From assembly GCA_035649635.1 (NCBI GenBank), contig DASRJE010000031.1, positions 47,678 through 111,677 of the forward strand: a stretch of DNA of 64,000 nt, given 5' to 3'. This document shows positions 7,857 through 17,179 of this stretch, in pieces. The first letter of the stretch is position 1. Every line of letters begins with the position of its first letter. The translations under genes were made by a program, and so were the position numbers. Source of the DNA: Gp6-AA40 sp035649635 (GTDB taxonomy: Bacteria; Acidobacteriota; Vicinamibacteria; Vicinamibacterales; UBA2999). Below the pieces are notes generated by a model that was not told the origin of the DNA, did not search any database, and saw only the letters and a program-made list of their open reading frames with translations.

Positions 7857-10462
7857 GTTCCCGGCGCGAGCTGCGCACCAGATTCGAGAGACTTGCAGTT
7901 ACCTTCGGCTCTCCCCTGGCTCTGATCTTCACGGCTGTTGCGATCGCGTTGCGCTGGCTTCTCGATCCTTGGCTCGGCGACACCTATCCGCTCGCAACGC
8001 TGTACGGCGCTGTTGCGGCTGCCGTGTGGGTCGGAGGCCAGGGGCCTGCAGCACTGGCCGCGATCTCAGGGTATCTCGCCTGCGATTACCTCTTCATCGA
8101 GCCGCGTGGCTCCTTCGGGTTACCGAACACCCCGACCTTTGTTGGAGCGTTGGTCTACTTCGCCACCTCCGGAATCATCATCGCCCTCGGCAATGCCGTG
8201 AGGACGGCGCGACGAAACGTCCACTGGCACGATGAGCTCCTTCGAACGACCCTGGGCAACATCGACGATGGCGTCATAACGACCGACATGAGTGGCAGGA
8301 TCACCTCCGTGAACCCGGTTGGGGAAACGCTGCTTGGCTGGAGGCAGCGTGACGCCAGGGGGCAGCTGCTCAGCGACGTCTTCCACGTGATCGCCGAGGA
8401 TTCCCGTGCCGTCATCGAGAATGCCACGACCCAGGTATTGCGCGAAGACGAGGCCGTCGCCTTCGCCGATCACTGCGTTCTCATCGCGAAAGATGGCACC
8501 GAGCGCCCGATCGAAAACCGCGCCTCACCCCTGCGCGACGAGCGGGGTCACATCATCGGGTGCGTCCTGATGTTTCGCGACGCCACCGAGAAGCGAAACG
8601 CCGCAGTCGCCGTCCAGCGAAGCGAGCGGGAGTTCGCGGACTTCTTCGACCACACCAATGTCCCCCTCCACTGGATCGGTCCCGAGGGTGTGATTCAGCG
8701 GGCCAACCAGGCGCAGCTCGACCTGTTGGGTTACACGCGCGACGAGTATGTGGGCCGTCATGTCTCACGGTTCCACGTTGACCGGGACGTGATCGACGAT
8801 GTGCTGGCGCGGTTGTTCCGCGGTGATTCACTGAAGCGATACCCGGCGCGCATGCGCTGCAAGAACGGCTCAATCAAGAAAGTCCTCATCGACTCCAACA
8901 GCCTCTGGGAAAAAGACCGATTCGTTCACAGCCGCTGCTTCATGTTCGACGTCACGGAACAGAGGCGGGAAGAGGAGACCCGTTCCCTGTTGGCGGCCAT
9001 CGTCGCAGCCTCCGATGATGCCATCGTCAGCAAGACGCTGGAAGGCATCATCCTGTCGTGGAACGAAGGGGCGCACCGTCTTTTTGGCTATTCACCAGCC
9101 GAAGCTGTCGGCCGGTCGGGCGATCTGATCATTCCCTCGGAGCTACGGCAGCAAGAGCGCGAGATTCTTGAACGAATCAGGCAAGGCGATCGAGTCGATC
9201 ATTTCGAAACCGTGCGCGTGGCGAAGGACGGGCGGCGCCTGAACGTCTCGCTGACCATCTCGCCGGTCCGCGACGACTCTGGGCGCGTGATTGGAGCCTC
9301 CAAGGTCGCCAGGGACATCAGTGATCGGAAGCAAGTCGAAGCGGCACTGCGCGATGCCGATCGTCGCAAGGATGAGTTCCTTGCCACGCTCGCCCATGAA
9401 CTGCGCAATCCTCTGGCACCCATCCGCCACTCGCTCGAGATTCTTCTCCGATCCGAGGGCGACCCGAGGCTCTTTCGCCACGCCACCGACATCCTGGGGC
9501 GCCAGTTGGCGCACATGATCCGCCTGGTCGACGACCTGCTCGATGTCAGCCGCATCACCCGCGACAAGCTGCAACTTCGCAAGACACGCGTGGATCTCGC
9601 GTCCATCATCCGGCACGCCGTCGAAGCCAGCCGGCCGCTTGCCGAGCGCGATCAACAGACGATTGAAGTGGTGCTGCCCGACCAACCGGTTTATCTCGAC
9701 GCCGATCCCGTTCGTTTGACCCAGGTGTTCAGTAATCTCTTCAACAACGCCTGCCAGTACACCGAACCCGGCGGACGCATCTGGCTCACGGCAGAGCAGC
9801 AGAATCGCGAAGTGGTCCTTGTGGTCAGGGACAGCGGTATCGGGATGCCGGCCGATCAACTCGATGGAATCTTCGAGATGTTCGCGCAGGTCGATGATGA
9901 CAGCGAGCGTCCACGAAGAGGCCTGGGCATAGGGTTGACGCTGGTGCGGCGGCTTGTTCAATTGCATGGCGGGACGGTCACCGCGCGAAGCGAAGGGCGG
10001 GGCCTCGGCAGCGAGTTCGAAGTGCGTCTCCCGGTCCTCGAGTCACATCCGGAACCCGACGAGTCCCAGCCGCTGGAGGCGCCCGAGGCTGGGGTCCGGC
10101 GTGTCCTCGTAGTTGATGACAACCGGGACAGCGCTGATTCAATCGCCACCCTCCTGCAGATGAGCGATCACAAGACCTTCATCGTTCACGATGGGTTGGC
10201 CGCTGTCGAAGCCGCCGAACGGCTGCGCCCTGAAGTCATCCTGCTGGACGTGGGTTTGCCAAAAATCAGCGGAATCGAGGCCTGCCGGCGGATCCGTGGC
10301 CAGACGTGGGGAAAAGGCATCGTGATTGTGGCGTTAACGGGGTGGGGACAAGAAAACGATCGACGGAGTACACGCGAGGCTGGATTCGACGCACATCTCG
10401 TCAAACCCGTGGACTACCAGGAACTTCTCCAGTTGCTCGCGGCGCTACTGCCAATCACATAA
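7853..10462 (+). CDS. Membrane-anchored multi-PAS hybrid histidine kinase
   Basis: The 869-residue protein begins with four hydrophobic segments (residues about 20-115, including SPLALIFTAVAIALRWLL), matching the KdpD-type DUF4118 sensor module. Three PAS domains follow at about 128-250, 260-375 and 380-500. HisKA comes next with the phosphoacceptor His in FLATLAHELRNPLAPIRH, then HATPase_c (FSNLFNNACQYTEPGG, DSGIGMP, GLGIGLTLV), then a C-terminal receiver (RRVLVVDDNRDSAD, Asp in VILLDVGLPKISG, Lys in AHLVKPVDY). It should phosphorylate its own receiver and probably the co-translated receiver upstream. The signal is unknown. Confidence 0.95.
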   Translation: MSSRRELRTRFERLAVTFGSPLALIFTAVAIALRWLLDPWLGDTYPLATLYGAVAAAVWVGGQGPAALAAISGYLACDYLFIEPRGSFGLPNTPTFVGALVYFATSGIIIALGNAVRTARRNVHWHDELLRTTLGNIDDGVITTDMSGRITSVNPVGETLLGWRQRDARGQLLSDVFHVIAEDSRAVIENATTQVLREDEAVAFADHCVLIAKDGTERPIENRASPLRDERGHIIGCVLMFRDATEKRNAAVAVQRSEREFADFFDHTNVPLHWIGPEGVIQRANQAQLDLLGYTRDEYVGRHVSRFHVDRDVIDDVLARLFRGDSLKRYPARMRCKNGSIKKVLIDSNSLWEKDRFVHSRCFMFDVTEQRREEETRSLLAAIVAASDDAIVSKTLEGIILSWNEGAHRLFGYSPAEAVGRSGDLIIPSELRQQEREILERIRQGDRVDHFETVRVAKDGRRLNVSLTISPVRDDSGRVIGASKVARDISDRKQVEAALRDADRRKDEFLATLAHELRNPLAPIRHSLEILLRSEGDPRLFRHATDILGRQLAHMIRLVDDLLDVSRITRDKLQLRKTRVDLASIIRHAVEASRPLAERDQQTIEVVLPDQPVYLDADPVRLTQVFSNLFNNACQYTEPGGRIWLTAEQQNREVVLVVRDSGIGMPADQLDGIFEMFAQVDDDSERPRRGLGIGLTLVRRLVQLHGGTVTARSEGRGLGSEFEVRLPVLESHPEPDESQPLEAPEAGVRRVLVVDDNRDSADSIATLLQMSDHKTFIVHDGLAAVEAAERLRPEVILLDVGLPKISGIEACRRIRGQTWGKGIVIVALTGWGQENDRRSTREAGFDAHLVKPVDYQELLQLLAALLPIT

Positions 10463-10534
10463 TCGGGCCACTCGGGGCGCAACGCGTGCACACAGGCCCA
10501 AAGCCTTCCTTCTTACAGCAGCCGAGACGACGTA

Positions 10535-11911
10535 ATGGCTAGCAACGTGACGCGAGTGGCGCGCCCTCGATCCTCGTTGATGAAGGTGAACCTCGCCCCA
10601 TGGCTCGTGGCGGCGGCGCTGACTTTCATGGCAATACGGCTGGCCGATTTCGTTAATCGCTATGCGGTGAACATCCTCTACTGGGATCAATGGGACTTTC
10701 TGCAGGGACTATTCGACGGCGCCGATCTCTGGAGTCTCTTTCGCTGGCAGCACGGGCCACAGCGTCAGGGATTGGGCAATCTGATCATCGCGGTGCTGTA
10801 TTCCGCGACCGGGTGGGATGGACGCGTCGACGCGGCAGCCACCGCCGTGGTCATGCTGCTTTCGACGATTGCGGGCTTGTGGCTCGTGAAACGCCTGTGT
10901 GGTCCGCTACGCCCGTGGGACGTCGTCGTCCCGCTCATTTTTCTCACGACGTCGAGCGTTGAGACCTACGTGGTCGCCACGAACCTGGCCCATGGTCCTT
11001 TGCCCGCGCTTCTCCTGACGTCGTATGCCCTGGCCCTGACAATTCCTTCTCATACGGCCCGTTGCGTCACGCTGGTCCTGCTCAACTTCTTCGCCGTCAA
11101 CACCGGATTTACGCTTTTCCTCGGCGGCATCACGCTCCTGCTTCTGTCCCTGCAGGTCAGCGCACCAGGCCGAACGGTCCACGACCGGCTTCTCTACGGC
11201 GCGGGTGTCGCTGCCGGAATCGGCACGCTCCTCGTTTTTTTTCACGGCTTCGTCCCGCTCTCGTCGGCGCCATGCTTCCAATTCCCGCATTCTCGTCCGT
11301 GGGAATACGTGCCTTACACGGGTTTCGTTCTGGCACGCCCATTTGGATTCATTGCCGGCAACTCTGCTTCGCAGGTTGTTACTGCCACCGTGGTCGCGCT
11401 TGGCATGACGGGTTTCGTGATGTATGCCGGAGTCCGACTGATCCGCTCGCGGGGCGACTCGGCGTTTTGGGCGGCGACTTTCTCACTGGCTGGATTTGCG
11501 TTGCTCTTTGCCGCCGGCACGGCCGCTGGGCGTGTTTGTCTCGAATTCACTTCCGCCAACGCATCGCGTTACATCCCCTACATGCTGCCAGGCATGCTGG
11601 GGCTCTATCTCGTCATTCGCAGGAGCGCCGCGAAGTCGCCGGTTGCGTACGCACTGCTTCCGGTGTTCCTGGTCGCGTGTGTTGCGAAGGAGACCGGGGA
11701 GGCCAGCAAAAGTGAGGCGGAGACGTACTTCAAGTACAAGCAACGATGGCGCGACTGCTATCTGGCCACGCACGATATCGGCGCATGCGACGCGTCAGCC
11801 GGGCATCCGGTGTACCCGTCACCTGAAGTGACTCATCTGCAGAAGAAGCTGGATTGGCTCGAGCAGCATCACTACAGCCTGTTTCGGGATCGCCCGGCGA
11901 GAACGGATTGA
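10535..11911 (+). CDS. Polytopic membrane protein of unknown function
   Basis: The 458-residue protein has about ten hydrophobic segments, starting at PWLVAAALTFMAIRLADFV. A periplasm-side loop after the first segment holds the acidic/aromatic motif NILYWDQWDFLQGLF. The topology and an early acidic loop recall GT-C-type glycosyltransferases, but I see no diagnostic motif and do not assign that function. The last 70 residues are hydrophilic with paired Cys (RDCYLATHDIGACDA). A 13-bp perfect hairpin lies 8 bp after the stop. Confidence 0.8.
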   Translation: MASNVTRVARPRSSLMKVNLAPWLVAAALTFMAIRLADFVNRYAVNILYWDQWDFLQGLFDGADLWSLFRWQHGPQRQGLGNLIIAVLYSATGWDGRVDAAATAVVMLLSTIAGLWLVKRLCGPLRPWDVVVPLIFLTTSSVETYVVATNLAHGPLPALLLTSYALALTIPSHTARCVTLVLLNFFAVNTGFTLFLGGITLLLLSLQVSAPGRTVHDRLLYGAGVAAGIGTLLVFFHGFVPLSSAPCFQFPHSRPWEYVPYTGFVLARPFGFIAGNSASQVVTATVVALGMTGFVMYAGVRLIRSRGDSAFWAATFSLAGFALLFAAGTAAGRVCLEFTSANASRYIPYMLPGMLGLYLVIRRSAAKSPVAYALLPVFLVACVAKETGEASKSEAETYFKYKQRWRDCYLATHDIGACDASAGHPVYPSPEVTHLQKKLDWLEQHHYSLFRDRPARTD

Positions 11912-11918
11912 TGGCACT

Positions 11919-11953
11919 CGTCGCCGCAGGCGTTGGCAGTGCCTGCGGCGACG
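11919..11953 (+). terminator. Hairpin after the membrane-protein gene
   Basis: Two perfect 13-nt inverted arms (CGTCGCCGCAGGC and its complement) are separated by 9 nt and start 8 bp downstream of the stop codon. No T-tract follows, so it may protect the 3' end or act as a weak terminator. Confidence 0.5.
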
Positions 11954-12470
11954 CGGCCGGGGGGAACCTAATCGAGTGCGTTGCGAGCTTCAAGGTGATG
12001 AACACCTCGTGGTGGTGCAAGACGCAAGCCTTCACGTGAACAGACCGGCGACCCGCCGCGTGGGCACATCGGTCTCAGACAACCTTACGAACGGCTACAG
12101 CTTGTAGAAGGTGCAGCTCTTCCTTACGCGACCTTGTAATTCCGGGCGGGTTGGCGAGCCTCTTTGGATCGTGTGTCTGGGCCGCATGGCTTCTCGAGCG
12201 CCGGTCGACCACTCTTCATGCGGACCAGCGATTGATGCCTACGGGAGCACGCGCCGTGCCACGCGCCTCTGAGTCCCATAAAACGCCGTCCAAACCACCG
12301 GTTCCAGGGCACGAAACGTGCTCCTTGCACTAAATGCAGTTGGTGGGCCGGGAGTGTCTGGCAAACCTGACCGCGGCAAGAACCCGCGGATCTTCACCGA
12401 GTTGATGATGAGCCAGGGAGTTCGGCAAGAGCGGCGGTCAACAGAAGGGCCACTCGGCGCACATGCGCAG
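11954..12470. other. Intergenic stretch, no gene recognised
   Basis: About 500 bp between the membrane-protein gene and the orphan receiver gene. Short ORFs on both strands resemble no family I know and show no ribosome-binding site. The receiver frame extends back to GTG 12318 without recognisable protein sequence. Confidence 0.4.
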
Positions 12471-12923
12471 ATGAGCGAGGAAGAACTCGCGCCGACGCGG
12501 GGCACGGTGACGCCCATCGAACGCCCTTCCGCACCCCGACGGAAGGCTCGCAAGACGCCGACGCGTCCTCGCATCCTGGTGATCGAGGACGATCCTTACG
12601 CGCGTGAGGCGCTGTCGCTGTTGCTCGACTATTACGGCTACGACGTTGTCGCGGCGAGCAATGGCGCAGACGGGCTCGAACTGGTGACGGATGCCGCGCC
12701 CGACCTCGTGGTGACGGATTGGAGAATGCCAGGGTTATCAGGGCTGGCGCTCTGCGTCGCACTGCGCGAACGTCGCAACACGATGCCGATTATCGTGGTC
12801 ACCTCTGCCGAAGAGGTGTTCAGCCAGGACCAGCCGGTGAATGCGCGATTGAGGAAGCCGATCGATCCGCGGCTCCTCAATCAGGTGATCAACGACGAGT
12901 TGCGCTCTCAGCGCCGCTCGTAA
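12471..12923 (+). CDS. Orphan response regulator receiver protein
   Basis: The protein is 150 residues from ATG 12471. After about 35 polar, basic residues comes a receiver domain: acidic pocket RILVIEDDPYAREALSLLL, phosphoacceptor Asp in LVVTDWRMPGLSGL, Thr/Ser in VTSAEE, and Lys in RLRKPIDPR. There is no output domain. The start is uncertain: ATG codons at 12405 and 12408 and GTG 12318 are in the same frame, and none has a good ribosome-binding site. It converges on the NtrC-type regulator gene. Confidence 0.85.
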   Translation: MSEEELAPTRGTVTPIERPSAPRRKARKTPTRPRILVIEDDPYAREALSLLLDYYGYDVVAASNGADGLELVTDAAPDLVVTDWRMPGLSGLALCVALRERRNTMPIIVVTSAEEVFSQDQPVNARLRKPIDPRLLNQVINDELRSQRRS

Positions 12924-12927
12924 ATCG

Positions 12928-12945
12928 GTCCCCTGCTCAGGGGAC
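12928..12945. terminator. Short hairpin between convergent regulator genes
   Basis: The 7-nt arms GTCCCCT and AGGGGAC surround a GCTC loop, between the receiver stop (12923) and the end of the NtrC-type gene (12937). It could serve both strands. There is no clear T-tract. Confidence 0.4.
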
Positions 12946-14382
12946 TACCTCCCACTCCTTCGCTGATAGAGATGGCGGCTGTTCTTCGGACTGTCCTGCC
13001 GCTGATTCAGGCGTCTGGTAGTGATTCAGGCGGTTGTACAGCGTCTTCAGGCTGATGCCGAGGACGCTCGCTGACTTCGGCTTGTCCTCCTGATATTCAC
13101 GGAGCGTTGCGAGAATCAACCGCCGCTCGACCTCGGCAATCGTCGACCCGACACGCACGGTGAACACGCCTCCGGTTTCGCTCTTGGTCTCGGCCGTCGG
13201 CTCCGCCGGTTTGCCTCCGCGCCGCACTTCTGCCGGAAGACTGTCGACGTCGATAATATCTTCGGAGAGCACGTACGCAAAGTGCACGACGTTTCGAAGC
13301 TCGCGGACGTTTCCCGGCCAGTGGTACTGCCCGAGTACGTCGAGCGCCTGATCGCTGAAGCGCTTGGTTCGTCCTTCGCTCTGGATCAAATCCTCGAGGA
13401 ACGCCTGCGCCAGCAGGCTGATGTCTTCTTGCCGATTGCGCAGCGGCGCGAGATCGATCTGAAAGACCTTCAGTCGATAGTACAAATCAGGCCGCAGCTT
13501 CCCATCGTCGATCGCCTGCTGCACGTTGCGATTGCTGGCCGCAAGTATCCGGACGTCCACTTGAATCGGCTGCTCGCCGCCGACGCGAGACATTGAATTG
13601 GTTTCGAGCACGCGCAGCAGTTTGACCTGCAGCTCGATCGGCATCTCGGTGATCTCGTCGAGGAACAGCGTGCCGCGCGTCGCCTGTTCGAAATAACCCT
13701 TGTGGCGACGTTCGGCGCCGGTGAAGCTTCCGCGCTCGTGACCGAACAACTCACTTTCCATCAACGAAGGAGAGATCGCGCCGCAATTCACCGGCACCCA
13801 CGGACCGTGGCGGCGACGACTCAATTCGTGAATGGCGCGGGCGACAACGTCCTTGCCCGATCCGCTTTCGCCCGTAATGAGCACGCTGGCACTGCTCGGA
13901 GCGATCCGGCTGATCAACTCGCATGCGCGAACGATCGGATCCGAGCGGCCGACGATCCCAACAAATCGGCCGGTGCGCTGCTGCTCCGAGCGCAGTTCCC
14001 GCAACTCGTCAGGCAATCGCTTGGTTTGCGAGATGTCCTGGAGAATCTTGCGCAAGCGCTCGACGTCGAGTGGCTTGGTGAGGTAATCAGACACTCCACG
14101 TCGCAGCGCCTCGACGGCGGAGTCCAAACTCGCCTGCCCCGTGATCAACACGACGGCAGGTGGAGTCTCACTGAGCCCCTTGATCGAATCGAACAGGTTG
14201 AGTCCGCTGCCATCGGGCAGGTTCAAGTCCACCAGCACCACATCGGGGAGCTGTTTGGCCAATTCGGCGCGCGCCTGATCCATGGTGGCGGCGGTCGCCG
14301 TGGTGAAACCTTCCAACTTCACCAGCTGCTCCAGGCTTTCGAGCGTGCTGGCGCTGTCGTCAACGATGAGTGCGTGAGCCAT
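12937..14382 (-). CDS. Sigma-54-dependent NtrC-family response regulator
   Basis: The 481-residue protein activates transcription with RpoN. Its receiver spans residues 1-120 (phosphoacceptor Asp52 in VVLVDLNLPDGSG, Lys in DYLTKPLD). The AAA+ domain spans about 140-375, with Walker A GESGSGKD, Walker B TLFLDE, and the sigma-54 contact loop present as GSFTGA rather than the usual GAFTGA. A Fis-type helix-turn-helix lies at about 425-465 (KSASVLGISLKTLYNRL). The Ala-to-Ser change in the loop is tolerated in some family members. It overlaps its partner kinase gene by 23 nt. Target genes are unknown. Confidence 0.95.
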   Translation of the reverse strand: MAHALIVDDSASTLESLEQLVKLEGFTTATAATMDQARAELAKQLPDVVLVDLNLPDGSGLNLFDSIKGLSETPPAVVLITGQASLDSAVEALRRGVSDYLTKPLDVERLRKILQDISQTKRLPDELRELRSEQQRTGRFVGIVGRSDPIVRACELISRIAPSSASVLITGESGSGKDVVARAIHELSRRRHGPWVPVNCGAISPSLMESELFGHERGSFTGAERRHKGYFEQATRGTLFLDEITEMPIELQVKLLRVLETNSMSRVGGEQPIQVDVRILAASNRNVQQAIDDGKLRPDLYYRLKVFQIDLAPLRNRQEDISLLAQAFLEDLIQSEGRTKRFSDQALDVLGQYHWPGNVRELRNVVHFAYVLSEDIIDVDSLPAEVRRGGKPAEPTAETKSETGGVFTVRVGSTIAEVERRLILATLREYQEDKPKSASVLGISLKTLYNRLNHYQTPESAAGQSEEQPPSLSAKEWEVVP

Positions 14383-15454
14383 GTCGAAGTCTTCCTGTCG
14401 AAGTCGCCGGCGGAAAGGTGATTTCGATGGACGTCCCGTGCGGGACGTTCGATGCGCATTCGATGCGACCGCCGTGGGACTCGACGATCGTATGGGTCAC
14501 ATGCAAGCCTATCCCAGTCTGACGGCCGCCGTTTACAAATTGTGGTCGCCATTGGCGGCTCTGCCGCTGAGGTTGCATTCCAGCGCCGCTGTCGCTGACG
14601 CGAACGGTCACGCCTGCCGCGCCGCCATCAGCGGTGATGATCAGGCGACCCTCTTCTGGCATTGCCTCGAGCGCGTTCACGATGACGCTCATGAGCGCGC
14701 CCTGCACCAGATCCTCGAATCCGAAGACCTCTTTCAGGCCGCCCTTCAACTCGAGGACGACCTCGACGCGTTGTCGAACCGCTCGGGCCGTAATCAGTTG
14801 CTTGAGACGCTCGCACGTCGCCCCGATATCAAACGATGCCGGCTGCTCGGCAGGCTTCGCTCCGAATATCATCTCGATCGCACGATCGAGACGTTCCACT
14901 TCACGCGGGATCGCATCCAGACATCGCGTGACCGCCTGATCCATCGAGGGTGACGCTCGTTGAAGCAGGCGCGTGAGCAACGCGCTGTTGATCCGGATGA
15001 CGTGAAGCATCCCTTTGAGGTCGTGGACCCAGTCGCGCGCAAGAAACATCTGCGACCGGTGCCGGGCCGCTTGTTGGAGAAGATTGTTCGTGCCAGGCAG
15101 CGCTCGCCCGTCGCGCAGGAGCAATACGCGTCCTTCGTGATTGACTCCCGCCACTCCGCTGCTGCGCACGCTCAGGGGACCGATACCTGCTACTTCGATC
15201 GAGGTCTCATCTGTCGCTCCGTTGAGGCAGCGCGTCTCAGCGAGTGCGCGTTCGAGATCTTTGAGCCGGCTTTCCAGAGCGGACTCAGAGTCGGCGCGCA
15301 GCAGTTGACGCGCGCGATCGTTGGTCGACGCGACACGGCCCTGGCCGTCCAGCACGACAATGCCCAGATCGCACAAGTCGAACTCGACAGTGCCAGTTCC
15401 GGTCGAGCTGTGCGTGATGCCTTGATCAATCCACACGAGCTTTGCCTCTGCCAT
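14360..15454 (-). CDS. Sensor histidine kinase partnered with the NtrC-type regulator
   Basis: The 364-residue protein has no clear membrane segment. Residues about 25-115 look like a PAS domain (LCDLGIVVLDGQGRVASTND). The phosphoacceptor region is RDWVHDLKGMLHVIRI with His144, a variant of the usual HE/D-x-RNPL box. The ATPase domain follows (VIVNALEAMPEEG, DSGAGMQ, TGIGLHVTHTIVESHGG). The 3' end overlaps the NtrC-type gene by 23 nt, so the two form a kinase-regulator pair. The 5' end overlaps the VanZ-like gene by about 29 nt. Confidence 0.92.
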   Translation of the reverse strand: MAEAKLVWIDQGITHSSTGTGTVEFDLCDLGIVVLDGQGRVASTNDRARQLLRADSESALESRLKDLERALAETRCLNGATDETSIEVAGIGPLSVRSSGVAGVNHEGRVLLLRDGRALPGTNNLLQQAARHRSQMFLARDWVHDLKGMLHVIRINSALLTRLLQRASPSMDQAVTRCLDAIPREVERLDRAIEMIFGAKPAEQPASFDIGATCERLKQLITARAVRQRVEVVLELKGGLKEVFGFEDLVQGALMSVIVNALEAMPEEGRLIITADGGAAGVTVRVSDSGAGMQPQRQSRQWRPQFVNGGRQTGIGLHVTHTIVESHGGRIECASNVPHGTSIEITFPPATSTGRLRHGSRTHR

Positions 15455-15935
15455 TGATCAACGTCGGGGAAACTGGCTTCCCGTACATTATCTCAACCCT
15501 TCGACCTCTCACGTGGGACCCCGCCCACGACGCCCTGGCTTCGGCCCGTTCCTGCCTTCGGCGCCTCAGGTACTCCACGCCGTACGCCGCGACCACGGCC
15601 CCGACAATGTTGATGAAGATATCCTGCGTCGATGGATAGCGATATCGGCTGTAGATCTGCGACCACTCGCCGAATAGTGAACAGGCAAGCGCGACGGCGG
15701 CCGTGCGCCGCAAAGCCGAACGCTGCGCGTGGAGCGCAATCGATGCGCCGAGCGGGACGAACAACAGGAGATTGCCGACAACTTCGAAGATGCCGATGGG
15801 GCTCGAGACAAACGGAATCCAGCCGATGCGGTGCCAATGGCCTTCGGGATCGAACCCCCGCCAGGGAAGGATAGCGAACAGAATGAAGGCGATCGAACAC
15901 GCGACCGCGCAGAGATACAGGTGTCTTCGTTCCAT
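15426..15935 (-). CDS. VanZ-like membrane protein
   Basis: The 169-residue protein has four hydrophobic segments with the VanZ-family pattern: LYLCAVACSIAFILFAILPW, then NLLLFVPLGASIA, then LFGEWSQIYSRYRYPSTQDI, a typical VanZ signature, followed by FINIVGAVVAAYG. The molecular function of most family members is unknown. I chose ATG 15935 over the upstream in-frame TTG 15959. The C-terminus overlaps the start of the downstream kinase gene. Confidence 0.85.
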   Translation of the reverse strand: MERRHLYLCAVACSIAFILFAILPWRGFDPEGHWHRIGWIPFVSSPIGIFEVVGNLLLFVPLGASIALHAQRSALRRTAAVALACSLFGEWSQIYSRYRYPSTQDIFINIVGAVVAAYGVEYLRRRRQERAEARASWAGSHVRGRRVEIMYGKPVSPTLINGRGKARVD

Positions 15936-15968
15936 GTAGTTTAGCCGCTTGCGTGACAACCTGCGACC

Positions 15969-17027
15969 TCATGGCGCCATCAACCGCCCGACTCGCGAGA
16001 GACCGGGAACGTGATCCGCCGTGGATTTTACGATGACGAGCATCGGTACGGCGAGGATCGTACCCCAGGCGCCCCACAACCAGGTCCACAGCATCAGTCC
16101 CAGGAATACGGTCAGCGCGTTCATATTCTCGACCTTGCCCATCAGCAGCGGTGTGAGCAACCAACCTTCCAGGGATGTAATGAGTAGCGCGATGCCCGAC
16201 ATGAGCAACGCTTGGGCCAGATCGGCCCCCTGCGCGAGCCCGACTACCAGCAGGCCGCCGGACACGATGACTGGACCGAAGTACGGAATGGAATTGAACA
16301 CACCGGCCAGAATTCCCCACACAGCCGCGTGCTGCACGCCCATCCACATCAACGCGGCCCACGTCGCCACCGCGACCACCACCCCGGTCAACAGGAGGAC
16401 GAGCAGGAACTGCTGAATCTGCGCCTGGATATCATCGATGATCCTCGACGTCAGCCGCCGGCGATCCGGATCAGGACCTGCGATCTCGATGATGCCGGCA
16501 CGCAGCCGGTTGCGGAGGAGCAAAAGGAACAAGACCAGGAACGTGATCACCACGGCCTCGCCGGCCGCAGCGAACGTGGTGCTCACGACGCGCTCCAGCA
16601 CACTGTTGCCGTCAACCGAAATCGCTGATGCCGGGCGCGCAGACGTTTTGGGCTCGTTCCCAAGCTCTCTGGCCGCTTCCTGCACCGCGCCGGCGCTACG
16701 GCCAACGTGCGTCATCACGACCTGACGCGCGTGTCGCGCCGCACTGGGCAACGATTCGATCACCTGCGCTGCATCGTCAATCAAGGAGTACGAGAGTGCC
16801 GCAGTGAGGGCGAGCACGAGCAGCAGAACGGCCGGAGCACTAACTGTTCGCGGGACCAGGTGCCTCTCGAGCCAGGAAACGATCGGCTCGAGTGCGTAGC
16901 TCGCCAGGACGGCGAGGGCAATGGGTACGAGCAGGTTCCTCGCCGTCTGCAGAAAGAACAGGAGGGCAACGACAGCGATGACCCACACCGCGACAACAAG
17001 GAACCGTCGTTCCCCGAGAGCCTGCAC
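15969..17027 (-). CDS. AI-2E/PerM-family membrane transporter
   Basis: The 352-residue protein has the PerM/TqsA (AI-2E transporter, PF01594) layout. Two N-terminal helices (ARNLLVPIALAVLASYALEP) come first, then a soluble loop (about 85-155), then five to six C-terminal helices. The latter include the conserved GILAGVFNSIPYFGPVI and a final TWLWGAWGTILAVPMLVI. Members export diverse small molecules; the autoinducer-2 name should not be read as substrate evidence. It ends about 34 bp before the VanZ-like gene on the same strand. Confidence 0.9.
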   Translation of the reverse strand: MQALGERRFLVVAVWVIAVVALLFFLQTARNLLVPIALAVLASYALEPIVSWLERHLVPRTVSAPAVLLLVLALTAALSYSLIDDAAQVIESLPSAARHARQVVMTHVGRSAGAVQEAARELGNEPKTSARPASAISVDGNSVLERVVSTTFAAAGEAVVITFLVLFLLLLRNRLRAGIIEIAGPDPDRRRLTSRIIDDIQAQIQQFLLVLLLTGVVVAVATWAALMWMGVQHAAVWGILAGVFNSIPYFGPVIVSGGLLVVGLAQGADLAQALLMSGIALLITSLEGWLLTPLLMGKVENMNALTVFLGLMLWTWLWGAWGTILAVPMLVIVKSTADHVPGLSRVGRLMAP

Positions 17028-17082
17028 AGCCGGGGTAGAAGCACGTCTCGTGCCGACGCCTCAGCATTCGTCGCTCTGCCGC

Positions 17083-17133
17083 GGCCTCAGCACGTTGGGG
17101 TCGCGTGTGCTGAGGCCTCAGCACGTTGGGGTC
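17083..17133. repeat. Direct repeat containing a hairpin
   Basis: The 20-nt sequence starting GGCCTCAGCACGTTGGGG occurs twice, at 17083-17102 and 17114-17133, with a 31-nt period. The stretch between them completes a perfect 11-bp inverted repeat (17083-17093 with 17107-17117). It lies between two minus-strand genes, downstream of the histone-like gene, and may act as a terminator. Confidence 0.7.
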
Positions 17134-17179
17134 ATTGTGAGCCGAGCCTCGAGTTCAGGGCGATACTCGCGGCGTCGAA

